Assembly: GCA_030737875.1 (NCBI GenBank)
Contig: CM060911.1
Coordinates: 108,914,625-108,978,624, forward strand
DNA: 64,000 nt
Source: Allium sativum
Lineage: Eukaryota > Streptophyta > Magnoliopsida > Asparagales > Amaryllidaceae
Reading direction: 5' to 3'
Shown: positions 46,001-60,395 of the stretch, piece by piece
Position numbering within the stretch: position 1 is the first letter of the stretch
Layout: every line of letters starts with the position of its first letter
Position numbers and translations under genes: made by a program
Notes under the pieces: generated by a model
What the model was told of the DNA's origin: nothing
The model's input: the letters and a program-made list of their open reading frames with translations, nothing else
The model's database searches: none

Positions 46001-49000
46001 TTCCAAATCCAACCGTTAGATTTCAAATTTCTAATATTCGTTAGAAAGCTCTTTTCGATACGAACCCAACGGTTCCGGTTTTCGGAGAATCCGACGGTCG
46101 GATCTCCCGTAATGTCCGTTTGAAATAAATGGTCGAAATTCACGAACTGCCGCGGTGCGGCGCGTTCTATTCAGGCCATTATATTATATATATAATATAT
46201 ATAATATATATTTCATCGATTTCTATTTAAAACGAATTATATAAATAGTTTTAAATTCGTTTCAAAAGCAATTTCAAATTCCATTTCAATTCAAATCAAA
46301 ATTGAATTCTTCTTTATAAATTCGTTTTAAAATTCATTTCTATTCAATTCAAATTTCAATTCAATTTGAATTCATTTAAATTCAATTTGAATTCGTTTTC
46401 AATTTAATTCAATTCCAAAGTCGTTTTTTTTATTCGATTCAATTCAAATTGGTTTTCTATTCGATTCAATTCAAATTGGTTTTCTATTCAATTCAAATCA
46501 AATTTCGTTTCAAAATATTCGATTTCGAAATCACTTTTCAATATTCGTTTTAAAATGAATAAAATCGATATAAATATCGTTCACGTCAAAATGGCGCATC
46601 TCTAATCAACACGGCTTCATATCATTCTATTTTCAAATATTCTATTTCAAATATTTCTTTTTCAAATATTTCCTATTCAAATATTTCTATATTAAAATAT
46701 TTCGTTCAACACATGACTAATCTCAACGGGTGAGTACTGTCAACACATGAACCTTTATTTTATATTGATAAAGATGCAAATTTTATTATTAAAATATTTC
46801 GTTCAACACATGACTAATCTCAACGGGTGAGTACTGTCAACACATGAACCTTTATTTTATATTGATAAAGATGCAAATTTTATTATTATTCTTTATTTTT
46901 CAAATTGGAATGAGGCCCAATCAATTACCATATAAAGTTAATTATATGGATTCCATACAACACATGTATATAATAGCATTGAAAAATAATCAACCATCAA
47001 CCAAAGTGCACTACACTGTATAAGCATCAAATATAGATATCTAACGCTTATAACAGCCTGTCAATCAATCGATCGACATATTTAATCAATCAGGATGAGT
47101 GAACTTCAAATTTCATCCCAACACCCGTGTGGAGTTTCAAATCAACAAACACAGATTTTATTTGTGCAGTTGGGCGATGTGTAAAATTTATCGTCCCAAT
47201 CAATGTCCTTCAAATAGGTGTACATAAACAAACCGTCCGGTTTGTAAATGAATATTTATTTATTCACATTCACGTTAAAAATTATATTTTTAACGATCAA
47301 ACTATTTTATTCAACCTATGAATATTCTATTCGGTTCATTTATTAAATAAAATGTTATCTTTATTTTTCTAACTTATTTTTAGAAAATTTCGGCGGCATA
47401 ACGGCACGATACTAGAAACGGGACGAGGCCTAGCCTTATCCCCGGTCTAGTGAAGGCCCACGCCATTCACACATCAATCAAATCAATTTCATTTCACCAC
47501 ACAATTCAATTTCAATCAAATAATCTAACTAATTTTTGCAATCAAACAAACAAGTCCATGGTCTGTGGACGATTGTGTCGGGTGCTACTAAACACCGTCT
47601 GCATCCTATTATATATAAAGCTAGAAAAGAAATTGAAGAGTGAGAAATTCTCACAAATAGCTATCCCAACTCCACGGCTCTTCTTTTATAGAAATCTTCA
47701 TCGTTATCGCATCTTGACATCTTCGTTGTTGTAGCCACTACATATGTAAAAATCGGATTTTTACTTCGCTATTCAATATATATAAATCGAATTTTTTTCT
47801 TTGCTATTCAATATATAAAAATCGAATCTTTTTCTTTGCTATTCAATATATAAAAATCGAATTTTTACTTCGATGTTCAATATATAAAAATCGAATCTTT
47901 ACTTTGCTATTCAATATATAAAAATCGAATTTTTACTTCGATGTTCAATATATAAAAATCGAATCTTTTTCTTTGCTATTCTATATATAAAAATCGAATT
48001 TTTATCCTCACTTTATATATATAAAAATCGAATTTTTATATTCCTATTCAAATAAAAATTATATTTTTATATCGTTTTTCCATATATGATAATCATATTT
48101 TGATTCTCCGCACATAATAAAAATTATATTTTTTTTCCTCTCTACATATAATAAAAATTATATTTTTTTTTCCAAAAACCAACTCTATTTATACCTACTA
48201 AAATCACTTCGATTTATATTTTCTAAAATATCTTCTACTTATATTTTGAAAAACAAGGATTTTTCTATATTTTTTTCATATCAAAGATTAGATTTTTATA
48301 ATTTCTACATATATGAATTTCAGATTTTTAACAATGCTTTAAACCTCAATTGCATATATTTTAAAATAAAATAATTAATTAAGTTAACAAAGGGGATTAC
48401 CTCCTCTCACCTTCATTCTTGTATCATTAGCAGACCCCGTTCAAAAATGCTGGACGCCTCAAAACCCTTCCTCGCAAAGAACATCCACCTGGGCCCGTTG
48501 TTCGATGGAGAGGGGGGGGTCCACTTCGGCTGTTGGTGGTCGCGCGGAGGCGTGGGGGGGTCAGGGGGTAATCGCAGTCAGGTGTCGCGTCTTGCAGCGA
48601 CTGGATCGGCTTAGGGGGGGTCGGTTTTCGTGCTCGACGCGGAGGAGAGAGGGGGTTGTGGCGTCGGAGGGAGGGCGTAGGTCTCGTCGGAGGTGGGGCT
48701 GAGCATCCAGGCGACATGGTGGAGGGCTACAGGCGGAGGTGATGGCGATTTGGGGCCGTGGAGTTCGAGCTAGAAGCTGGTTTCAGTTCGAAGAAGGGGA
48801 GAGAGAGGAGAGGCGGAGAGGTCTTGGGCGGAGCGGCCGGGGGCCGGGGGTGCTTTGGCGACGACGATCGACGTCAAGGGGAGGGCTGGAGCAACGAACG
48901 ATTTGGTTTTTTTTTTATTTATCTGTAGTCAACGGTGGAACAAAGGGGAGAGAGAGAGGGCTCCAATATATATATATATATATATATATTTAATTCTTTA

Positions 49001-49880
49001 ATTAACTCCTAAAAAGTAACTTTTCATTTTGAACTCGAAATCGAGTCCACCGACTGTCGCCCCTAGCTAATTACCCCCGTTGCGAACACAATGGGATATG
49101 TTTCGTAACCCAATTCGCTTGTTACGACCAGTTCCCATTTAAATCAAAATTTAAATCTATTATATTCTATTTTAAATGTACCTTTCTATTTACCAGGTCC
49201 GCATACTAACTCGAAAAATTCCCAAATGATATTTTTTGGCTTCGTATTGACGATATGGTCCTAACAAAACTAGTTTCGTCGAATTCTGAGACCGTTTGAA
49301 AAATGGCCAATTTCCAGTCGATTAAAATCAACTGAAAATGGTCAAACGCGTTTTCCCTTGCCATGCCCACATATTGATTCGAAAAATTATGAAATTTAAA
49401 ACCTAGCAATAATTTAACATCACGGACCCAACAAAACTAGTTTCGTCGAAATCCGAGGTCGTTTGCAAAATTCCCATTTTTAAGGGCCTGAATTCCATAG
49501 CGACTATTCAGAATTTTCAACTGGACATATCTTTTGATCCCCGCTATGAAATTTTGATTTTTCGGATTCGTTGGAAAGATATCATCAATTAGATCCTAAT
49601 GTTTTTGGTTTCACTAAAATCCGAATTGTTTTGCACCCGGTACATTCAATTGAAGTTTGAAATCGAATTATCGAACTACCGCGCCATTCTCAATTCCTTT
49701 TATAATTATATATAATTAATTATATTCTAACGACGACGTATATAATATATACGTTCGATTTCTATGTTCAAAATAAATTTTCGTCGATATTATTTAAAAT
49801 AATTCATTTTAAATAATCAAAATTCGCTAAAATTGCCAAAATAAAAATTTTAAACTGGCCCAGATTTTCGGGTTGTTACA
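43025..49880 (-). repeat. LARD-like LTR copy 2 (6,856 bp)
   Basis: Same limits and internal modules as copy 1, with a longer TATAATATATA run near 46180-46205 and different G-run lengths near 48510-48620. It is shared between two internal regions, acting as 3' LTR of one unit and 5' LTR of the other. Confidence 0.93.
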
Positions 49881-50920
49881 ATCTCCCCCACTTAAAACTT
49901 TTCGTCCCCGAAAAGGAACAAAGTCGAAAGTGGTTTGATTAATAAACTCTACGTTCGATCTGGCTTCCATTCTCCAACTTTTCAGTTTCTGAGAATTTTC
50001 AAATTCTTCAAAAATTTGGCTAACACCCTAAATTTTCGAAAAATTTCGCCATAACCTCCCCTGCACCGGGAGCATCGGGAAATCTCAAATAGCTTCCCCG
50101 GTCCTTCAGATCTCAAAAAGAAAAAGAAAAAGCCAAGCGGCTAGCCAATAGGCTCATAAAATCATCATCACCCAAACAAAACAGTAAATTATGTAGTAAA
50201 CATGTACCTATTTGTCGGGCAAACAAATTTTATTCTCTGCTCTAGCCTCCTTGCTATGACCTGTTCAATGTAAGTATATGTATATGCAAGCAAATGCGAC
50301 CAATTTTCAATACAGTTCAAAATTTGGTTATATTAGGCATAATGGTTCAAAATTGTCAAACAAATAAACAAACAACACAAACATCAATCAATTAGTGGAT
50401 TAGAGTTTCAAATCCATAATTTTGATACATATACAAAAAATCATGTTTTTGATGCCAATTCACAACAATGTGTTCTAACTATATTAATTTTGGTTCTCAC
50501 ACCAGTCTAATGGAAATATATAGATATCACACCTTCGACACTCGAATATAAATGCTGATGATGATGCACCATCATCAGGATCATCCCCGGGTGACTAGAG
50601 TGTGGTTCTATATCTATCCAGTATATTAAAACTTCGAATATACGTTTGCAAGGCGCATATGCAAAAATCTTTATATACTGGACTGTCCAAATCAATACAA
50701 ATAAATAGTCAAATACGTATACAACGGTTTAAATTTTCAAAACAAAAATTGGTTTTCAATTTTAAAAATATACTCTTCACACTCGTTCTAGGATACTACT
50801 GATCCCATCTCTAACGAGTCATTCCCATTGGATATTACTAACCCAATATCTGATGAATTCTTTCGTATGGTTCTAATGTGTCTTGTTCTCTGCTTTGTAA
50901 ACCAAAGCTCTGATACCACG
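49881..50920 (-). other. LARD internal region copy 2 (1,040 bp), non-coding
   Basis: Primer site TGGTATCAGAGC at 50918-50907, hairpin at 49915-49898 and purine tract ending at 49881, all on the minus strand. No reading frame is supported. Confidence 0.9.
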
Positions 50921-53900
50921 TGTGACGATCAGGAATTTCGCTCGGTCCGAACCAGTCGCTAAACCGACCCAGACCGCTCGAAACGCCCTATCGTTTGAGA
51001 ACAGGACAAAATAGAACACAAACAGAAGAACATTTCATTGTATATTACAACAATGCATCAGAATACAAGAATATACAGAGTATAAATGAATATGACACAG
51101 AAACATCAGAGATTTAAATTACATTTAAATATATAGCAGCGGAAAATAATACAATGCACAACTAGAAGGAGATATACGGATACAAAGCTTTCCGGATATC
51201 GTTCCAGCTGTAAACCAGGATCCTGTGAATATAAATCTGCAAAACCAAAACTACTTGCTGCCCGTGTCAAAATAAGGGAACCCAGAGTTTAGGTTAAAAC
51301 AATAAACTCCAGGTCAGTCATGTGACTGGTGTGAGAACTAAAACAGTTATCTTTATTTTTAAAGATAGGTAAATCAAGGGACCACGCCGTATAACACGGA
51401 ACGGGTTTCCTCCCAAGAATACCAGTGCATAAAACAACAACGCAATGCTAAATAAAGAAAAATGAAGCTATTATAAGACCCAGGTCCTATCACACAATGC
51501 AACGCAAGCCGGGGGATAGGGTTTTTACCTTATAACAGCCAAAGAATGCTTGATACATTTAAAACAAATCATTTGATACTATTATAAGTTCATAGTGTAT
51601 AAAACAACTTCAAATCATAAGTATCAATCATAGACGGCATGAATGACCCATACCACTATGTCGCCATATATAAGTTTACAATCAAAACCGCAATGTCGTA
51701 TTGGAAGTTGGGTTATCATTTATGGTATGAACCGAGGCTAGGGGCAAGATCCTCACCGATTCGAGACTCTCTAGTCCGAGCCTCAGGACCCAGACTCAGG
51801 TGGGCCCTTGGATCGTCAGGGCCGGTCCACCGATGTGGATTAAAATTCCTGAACACTGCGTTTCCCCGCCCTTTGGGGCGTAAGCCTGGCCCGTCAGCCG
51901 ACCAGAAGCATCGGCCGAAACCGATATCACGAGGCGCCTCGCTTTTCAGCAAGTAATAATAAGCAACATCCACATGAGTCAAACTCGTCAGCCATTTCAA
52001 GCACTGACGCCACTCCTAACTAGAAAGAAACGCATGCCCTCCCTGAGGTCCGTCTCCCGTTTTTGGTTCATACCGGGTGTGAAACTCGCGAAGTAAACGT
52101 TACACAAAGCTACGCCACAAAGGCCGTGCTTCGATCATCAACCACAAGACTTTGCTTTTCAACAGAAGCCTTGATCATTTGCCACTTAGGCATGCCACAC
52201 AGGCAATTCACTCCATGCGATTGATATCCATCAATATATAACCCCTGAGCTCGTACGTCTCAGAGAAGGGCGTTAAGCAAGAGAATAAATTCTCCGCCGC
52301 CAAACCGATATATATTTAATAGAGATCAATCACACGGACTAAAATCCAATGTCAGACACACAGTCCATTTACAAGTCCGTTCTGGGGCTGAACGAAACCG
52401 GAGGCACCTTGTACCTCGCATATCCATCGATCTCCAAGTACGTCTGGACGATCACCAACTGTTTCCATCTTCTTGGGTGTACAGCCCAATCAAGATCATC
52501 AGTAATCACCCAAACGACGTGAAGACCTCCGGTCTTCGACCATCGTCTTCATCTTCGACTTATCGTCGTATCAGTTATTCAGAATGGGATAAACCCGGTC
52601 TTTCCGAATAACTCGCGTATATTTTAAATAAGTGTTACACAAACACAACATACGCCTCATTCCAATTCATCAGTCACTAACCGTAAATTAATCAAGAGAA
52701 TAATTCCCCAAATATTAACCCCGAAGGCCGAAACCAACATCAGATCAATATCCAGAAAACCATTCTGCTTGGCTAACCGACAGTTAGTTTCTAAATTTCA
52801 CATTTATAGGGAAAGGTTCCCATTAATTTTATCAAAGATAAATTCTTTAATTTATTCTTTAATCTACTTTTGAATATCAATTCAAACTAGTCGGGATTAA
52901 CGAACTTTACCGAAGTAATTATTTGTTTTAATTTCCCAACCCCAACCTATTCATCCCATGAAGTAAAACTGATAATACTTCATATCTAACACTACGGTGT
53001 TATCGGTAAATTCAATTACCATTTCACGTTTAAATCTAATTAAAGATTTAACTATCGCCTGGAGTAAAACTGGTAATACTCCATTCTCGATCTTTTCAAT
53101 CTAATTAAAGATTCATTCAAACTCCACTTAGTTTTAATCTGTGACTCGGTTAAAGAATCAGTGTCATTTAAAACACGGTTCACGATAAACCCAAAATCAC
53201 ATTTCCATTAATTATCGGGTTAAAGAACGAGTGTTATTTAAAACACTGTCCACGATAAACCCAAAAATCAATATCAATTCAATTCCAATTAAACATTATT
53301 TAATTGGTACACTTCATTAAATCTAAATAAAAAGATTTAATCTTTTCTCAACTGGGTTCAAGGACAGTGTTAGTGAAGACACCATTCACGACAAACCCAA
53401 ATCACATTTGATATTCAATACAAGGCTCTGAATAGAAAATATATCGGCTTATATTCAATATCAAATTCTACGATTAACAAATGTCGTGTTGGAAATAACG
53501 ATATAAATATATATCTTTCAAATTTCCATAACAACATCTGTATAATCCTGAAATCCAACATCGAAATATTCCGAAGACAATTTCGATTCAAATCCATTCC
53601 AATGCAATCATTGGAAATTCTGGTTATTTTTAAAACCCTTTTTCCAATTCAATTTATTTATTTAAAAATAAATAGAATTATAATTCTAGTTCAAAACTAG
53701 TTCATTTCGATAAAAAATCTATTTTTATCTTTTCAAATATGGAGTTTTTCATCCCAATCTTCACAAATCACTTTCGATGATTTTACACAAATTATTAATA
53801 TTTTTAATAATTTTATCAAGGCCCGTACAGTCGATTTCCATCAATGGCCATCGAACTGCACTTATAGCGACCTTTTTCAAATTTGATTTGGACATAATTC

Positions 53901-56900
53901 CAAATCCAACCGTTAGATTTCAAATTTCTAATATTCGTTAGAAAGCTCTTTTCGATACGAACCCAACGGTTCCGGTTTTAGGAGAATCCGACAGTCGGAT
54001 CTCCCGTAATGTCCGTTTGAAATAAATGGTCGAAATTCACGAACTGCCGCGGCGCGGCGCGTTCTATTCAGGCCATTATATTATATATATAATATATATA
54101 ATATATATTTCATCGATTTCTATTTAAAACGAATTATATAAATAGTTTTAAATTCGTTTCAAAAGCAATTTCAACTTCCATTTCAATTCAAATCAAAATT
54201 GAATTCTTCTTTATAAATTCGTTTTAAAATTCATTTCTATTCAATTCAAATTTCAATTCAATTTGAATTCATTTCAATTCAATTTGAATTCGTTTTCAAT
54301 TTAATTCAATTCCAAAGTCGTTTTTCTTATTCAATTCAATTCAAATTGGTTTTCTATTCGATTCAATTCAAATTGGTTTTCTATTCAATTCAAATCAAAT
54401 TTCATTTCAAAATATTCGATTTCGAAATCAATTTTCAATATTCGTTTTAAAATGAATAAAATCGATATAAATATCGTTCACGTCAAAATGGCGCATCTCT
54501 AATCAACACGGCTTCATATCATTCTATTTTCAAATATTCTATTTCAAATATTTCTTTTTCAAATATTTCCTATTCAAATATTTCTATATTAAAATATTTC
54601 GTTCAACACATGACTAATCTCAACGGGTGAGTACTGTCAACACATGAACCTTTATTTTATATTGATAAAGATGCAAATTTTATTATTAAAATATTTCGTT
54701 CAACACATGACTAATCTCAACGGGTGAGTACTGTCAACTCATGAACCTTTATTTTATATTGATAAAGATGCAAATTTTATTATTATTCTTTATTTTTCAA
54801 ATTGGAATGAGGCCCAATCAATTACCATATAAAGTTAATTATATGGATTCCATACAACACATGTATATAATAGCATTGAAAAATAATCAACCATCAACCA
54901 AAGTGCACTACACTGTATAAGCATCAAATATAGATATCTAACGCTTATAACAGCCTGTCAATCAATCGATCGACATATTTAATCAATCAGGATGAGTGAA
55001 CTTCAAATTTCATCCCAACACCCGTGTGGGGTTTCAAATCAACAAACACAGATTTTATTTGTGCAGTTGGGCGATGTGTAAAATTTATCGTCCCAATCAA
55101 TGTCCTTCAAATAGGTGTACATAAACAAACCGTCCGGTTTGTAAATGAATATTTATTTATTCACATTCACGTTAAAAATTATATTTTTAACGATCAAACT
55201 ATTTTATTCAACCTATGAATATTCTATTCGGTTCATTTATTAAATAAAATGTTATCTTTATTTTTCTAACTTATTTTTAGAAAATTTCGGCGGCATAACG
55301 GCACGATACTAGAAACGGGACGAGGCCTAGCCTTATCCCCGGTCTAGTGAAGGCCCACGCCATTCACACATCAATCAAATCAATTTCATTTCACCACACA
55401 ATTCAATTTCAATCAAATAATCTAACTAATTTTTGCAATCAAACAAACAAGTCCATGGTCTGTGGACGATTGTGTCGGGTGCTACTAAACACCGTCTGCA
55501 TCCTATTATATATATATATAGCTAGAAAAGAAATTGAAGAGTGAGAAATTCTCACAAATAGCTATCCCAACTCCACGGCTCTTCTTTTATAGAAATCTTC
55601 ATCGTTATCGCATCTTGACATCTTCGTTGCTGTAGCCACTACATATGTAAAAATCGGATTTTTACTTCGCTATTCAATATATAAAAATTGAATTTTTTTC
55701 TTTGCTATTCAATATATAAAAATCGAATCTTTTTCTTTGCTATTCAATATATAAAAATCGAATTTTTACTTCGATATTCAATATATAAAAATCGAATCTT
55801 TACTTTGCTATTCAATGTATAAAAATCGAATTTTTACTTCGATGTTCAATATATAAAAATCGAATCTTTTTCTTTGCTATTCTATATATAAAAATCGAAT
55901 TTTTATCCTCACTTTATATATATAAAAATCGAATTTTTATATTCCTATTCAAATAAAAATTATATTTTTATATCATTTTTCCATATATGATAATCATATT
56001 TTGATTCTCCGCACATAATAAAAATTATATTTTTTTTCCTCTCTACATATAATAAAAATTATATAATTTTTTTCCAAAAACCAACTCTATTTATACCTAC
56101 TAAAATCACTTCGATTTATATTTTCTAAAATCTCTTCAACTTATATTTTGAAAAACAAGGATTTTTCTATATTTTTTTCATATCAAAGATTAGATTTTTA
56201 TAATTTCTACATATATGAATTTCAGATTTTTAACAATGCTTTAAACCTCAATTGCATATATTTTAAAATAAAATAATTAATTAAGTTAACAAAGGGGATT
56301 ACCTCCTCTCACCTTCATTCTTGTATCATTAGCAGACCCCGTTCAAAAATGCTGGACGCCTCAAAACCCTTCCTCGCAAAGAACAACCACCTGGGCCCGT
56401 TGTTCGATGGAGAGGGGGGGTCCACTTCGGCTGTTGGTGGTCGCGCGGAGGCGAGGGGGGGTCAGGGGGTAATCGCAGTCAGGCATCGAGTCTTGTAGCG
56501 ACTGGATCGGCTTAGGGGGGGGTCGGTTTTCGTGCTCGACGCGGAGGAGAGAGGGGGTTGTGGCGTCGGAGGGAGGGCGTAGGTCTCGTCGGAGGTGGGG
56601 CTGAGCATCCAGGCGACATGGTGGAGGGCTACAGGCGGAGGTGATGGCGATTTGGGGCCGTGGAGTTCGAGCTAGAAGCTGGTTTCAGTTCGAAGAAGGG
56701 GAGAGAGAGGAGAGGCGGAGAGGTCTGGGGCGGAGTGGCCGGTGGCCGGGGGTGCTTGGGCGACGACGATCGACGTCAAGGGGAGGGCTGGAGCAACGAA
56801 CGATTTGGTTTTTTTTTTATTTATCTGTAGTCAACGGTGGAACAAAGGGGAGAGAGAGAGGGCTCCAATATATATATATATATATATATATTTAATTCTT

Positions 56901-57782
56901 TAATTAACTCCCAAAAAGTAACTTTTAATTTTGAACTCGAAATCGAGTCCACCGACTGTCGCCCCTAGCTAATTACCCCCGTTCCGAACACAATGGGATA
57001 TGTTTCGTAACCCAATTCGCTTGTTACGACCAGTTCCCATTTAAATCAAAATTTAAATCTATTATATTCTATTTTAAACGTACCTTTCTATTTACCAGGG
57101 CCGCATACTAACTAGAAAAATTCCCAAATGATATTTTCTGGCTTCGTATTGACGATATGGTCCTAACAAAACTAGTTTCGTCGAATTCTGAGACCGTTTG
57201 AAAAATGGCCAATTTCCAGTCGATTAAAATCAACTAAAAATGGTCAAACGCGTTTTCCCTTGCCATGCCCGCATATTGATTCGAAAATTTATGAAATTTA
57301 AAACCTAGCAATAATTTAACATCACGGGCCCAACAAAACTGGTTTCGTCGAAATCCGAGGTCGTTTGCAAAATTCCCATTTTTAAGGGCCTGAATTCCAT
57401 AGCGACTATTCAGAATTTTCAACTGGACATATCTTTTGATCCCCGCTATGAAATTTTGATTTTTCGGATTCGTTGGAAAGATATCATCAATTAGATCCTA
57501 ATGTTTTTGGTTTCACTAAAATCCGGATTGTTTTGCACCCGGTACATTCAATTGAAGTTTGAAATCGAATTATCGAACTACCGCGCCATTCTCAATTCCT
57601 TTTATAATTATATATAATTAATTATATTCTAACGACGACGTATATAATATATACGTTCGATTTCTATGTTCAAAATAAATTTTCGTCGATATTATTTAAA
57701 ATAATTCATTTTAAATAATCAAAATTCGCTAAAATTGCCAAAATAAAAATTTTAAACTGGCCCAGATTTTCGTGTTGTTGCA
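50921..57782 (-). repeat. LARD-like LTR copy 3 (6,862 bp)
   Basis: Full length. The terminal GGTTGTTACA is changed to TGTTGTTGCA at 57773-57782, so the last TGTAAC reads TGCAAC on the sense strand. GTAAT follows at 57783-57787. Confidence 0.93.
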
Positions 57783-57838
57783 GTAATGGAGAACTTGATT
57801 TCATTAAATCCAAGCATGAAGAGGGAATGGAAATTTAG
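57783..57838 (+). pseudogene. Right part of the split last exon, with stop codon
   Basis: After the GTAAT duplication the frame from 35031-35138 resumes and ends at TAG 57836-57838. The following sequence is AT-rich and looks like a 3' untranslated region. Confidence 0.35.
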
Positions 57839-58567
57839 CAGCATTTTAAGGGTTTGTTGCTTTGTTACTCTAAAGCATTATTTTGGTTATTTTGAATGCT
57901 TCTAGTATGACATCCTTTGTATGTAAAAATAGTTTTAGTTGTAACCTAGCAGGTAAAGCAGATGGTCTACATTTTTGTGCACTTAATGTGATTATCATCT
58001 GTTAGACGCTATGTATGCTATAATTACAACTAACAGTGCCTTTTATTTCCATTTTGTTTTCTAAAAAAAAGCATGTACAAATTTTCAAGACTAACATCAA
58101 AATAGTGGTTTATTAGTTACTGCTCTTGGCATTCATCGTTTTTTTATTATTATTACCCGAAAACATAAAATCTTCATTAACAAAGGAAGAATGAGCATAA
58201 TCTCAATTATGTCTGCATTTCAGTCATTTTATCATGCATATATTAACTGCAAAAAAAGTTGCAAAGCAGACCATTCTTCTAAACCGGTACAGGTATCTTT
58301 TTTAGCTTTTCAAACATTAAACTAATAGGAAGACCTCAAAGTTTTGAACTATTCAAAAACTTTAAAAATATAATCCATACATTAAACTAAATATAGATTA
58401 CTAAACTGATAACCATAAAAGTCCATCTACCATTCAATGATAAGATAATGGGTATGGTGTGGTGTCTCTAGTAGCAGTCCTACCATTCAATACAGACCCC
58501 AAAACACCTTTATAATAATTATAAATATTGGAATTTACTTTATTATTCGATCTTTCACGACTAGTGA
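57839..58567. other. AT-rich spacer
   Basis: Possible 3' untranslated and downstream sequence of the split gene. No other feature is recognised. Confidence 0.5.
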
Positions 58568-59164
58568 TGTACAATTCAATTGAATAGCCCTAGGATCACC
58601 AATACCGAATATTTCACAAGCAAAAGGGAGAATCTTAATAGGATCTATTGTTTAAGATGACGTACATTGATTAGTAGCGGAAGAAGTAATGGTTGTCATC
58701 TTCTTTCTTTAACTTATAATGTTTACTCTTCTTCTCAAAATTCGGTTTCTCTCTCTCTTACCCTATTTCCTTATGTGTTTCTAAATGGAGAAAAATACTA
58801 CTTTTAACTTAGGGAGAGAAAGGACCCAATCCTTTATATAACATGTAACTCTAAATTTGGTACGTTCATCATATAATAATTCAATGCTTAAAATTAATCA
58901 CAGACCTAACGTACTAAATATGAACGGTCTATTTATGTCCTAATTAATTGGGTCACATTAAGATTAGAAACTGCAAAATGGAAAATGAAACATTCTATTT
59001 ATGACCCAATTAATAGGGTCACATTAAGATTAGAAACCACATAATGGAAAATGAATCGTTCTATTTATGACCCAATTAATATGGCCACATTAAGATTAGA
59101 AACTGCATAACGTTAAAGGTAAATGAAATGTTTTATTGCAGTTTCTAATAGCAAATTTCTAACA
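58568..59164 (-). repeat. Copia 3' LTR (lower limit uncertain) with 3 x 66-bp repeat
   Basis: Starts TGTTAGAAATTTGC at 59164 after a purine stretch (GGAGAA). Three 66-bp tandem units begin at 58929, 58995 and 59061 (CTATTTATGACCCAATTAAT). TATATAAAGG on the sense strand at about 58842-58833 is a TATA candidate. Confidence 0.6.
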
Positions 59165-59539
59165 TTCTCCGAACTTGACCCGATTATTCATAATATCAAG
59201 CGTTGAACATCATACTATGATAAATTGCCGAGAGTTTTGGCAGTTGTGCATTATTAATTCAATGCATTCCCTTACATATACTACAATACCAACATCCATC
59301 AATTTACATTCATAATTTATATGAAACAGCATAATGGTCCGCATAATGTGTTATATCATAACGATTAAATATAATATCTTTATAAGACTCTTTCTTGTTT
59401 AAAATTACATAAAATACATACTACCACATTAAAATAAGAGACACATAATTGTATATCAAAAACGCATAAAAGAACTCAGAATGTCACACATCAATCATTA
59501 TTAATACAACCAAGACCCATTCTATGAACATGTTCCTCA

Positions 59540-60395
59540 AATTGTTTTGGTTTTTAACTCTTTCGTCAAAGGGTCTGCAATCATAAGTTTGTCCTGATGT
59601 GCATGATTGACACTCTTTGTTTCTAAACCTCATCTTTCACAACAAGATACTTTAGTTCCATATCTTTGTCATCTTTAGAGTACTTGTCATTCTTTGAGAA
59701 AAATACTGCTGTAGAGTTATCACAATAAATTTTCAGTGGCTCGCTGATGGTGTTGACAACCACAAGTCCTGAAATAAGGTTTCACAACCATAATGCATGA
59801 ATTATGGCTTCATAACATGCCAAAAATTCCGCCTCTATACTAGATGAAGCAACGATAGTTTGTTTCGCACTTTTCCATGATATGGCACCTTGAGCAAACA
59901 TAAACAGGTAACCAAAAGTCGATTTTCTAGTATCGGTGCATCCAGCAAAATCTGAATCGCTATATCTAGTCACCTCCAATTTACTGGATCCACTATACAT
60001 GAGAATGTTATCTTTCATGGCTTTTAAGTATCTAAAACTTTCTTTGCATCTTGCCAATGTTTCATTCCTAGATTACTTTGATACCTCCCTAACACACCGA
60101 CCGCAAAACTGATATCCAGTCTAGTATAGGTTTGAGCATACATTAGGCTACCAACTACGTATGCATATGGAATCGACTCCATTTCCTTTCGTTTAACATC
60201 ATTCTTAGGACACTGCATGAGATTGAATTTATCACCTTTCTTTACAGGAACTTTCCCAGGTGAACATTTACTCATTCTAAATTTCTCTAGAATCCTTTCG
60301 ATATATCCTTTCTGAGACAATCCCAATACTCTTTGTGATTGATCACGAAATATTTCTATTCCAATTACATAGGATGCCTCTCCTATATCTTTCAT
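59540..60395 (-). pseudogene. pol: Copia RT 3' part and RNase H, broken
   Basis: Frames 60395-60024 and 60057-59782 carry the RT thumb region (MKDIGEASYVIGIEI, YAYVVGSLMYAQ) and RNase H (RYSDSDFAGCTDTRKSTFGY, SSIEAEFLACYEA). The ADPLTK-type C-terminus is still legible near 59560. A frameshift lies near 60030-60055. Confidence 0.85.

Larger units (their letters stand above)
35139..57782 (-). mobile_element. Three-LTR tandem array of a LARD-like non-autonomous retroelement
   Basis: LTR (35139-41984), internal (41985-43024), LTR (43025-49880), internal (49881-50920), LTR (50921-57782). The whole is flanked by GTAAT (35134-35138 and 57783-57787). Each internal region has a Met-tRNA primer site at one end and a hairpin plus purine tract at the other, both on the minus strand, and no coding capacity. 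An LTR of 6.85 kb with a 1.04-kb internal part is extreme. One insertion followed by unequal recombination between LTRs explains the shared duplication. Confidence 0.92.

Noticed and set aside
58441..58567. Alternative lower limits for the copia 3' LTR
   Set aside because: Several TG-starting positions are possible; without the 5' LTR none can be proven, so only one tentative limit is given.
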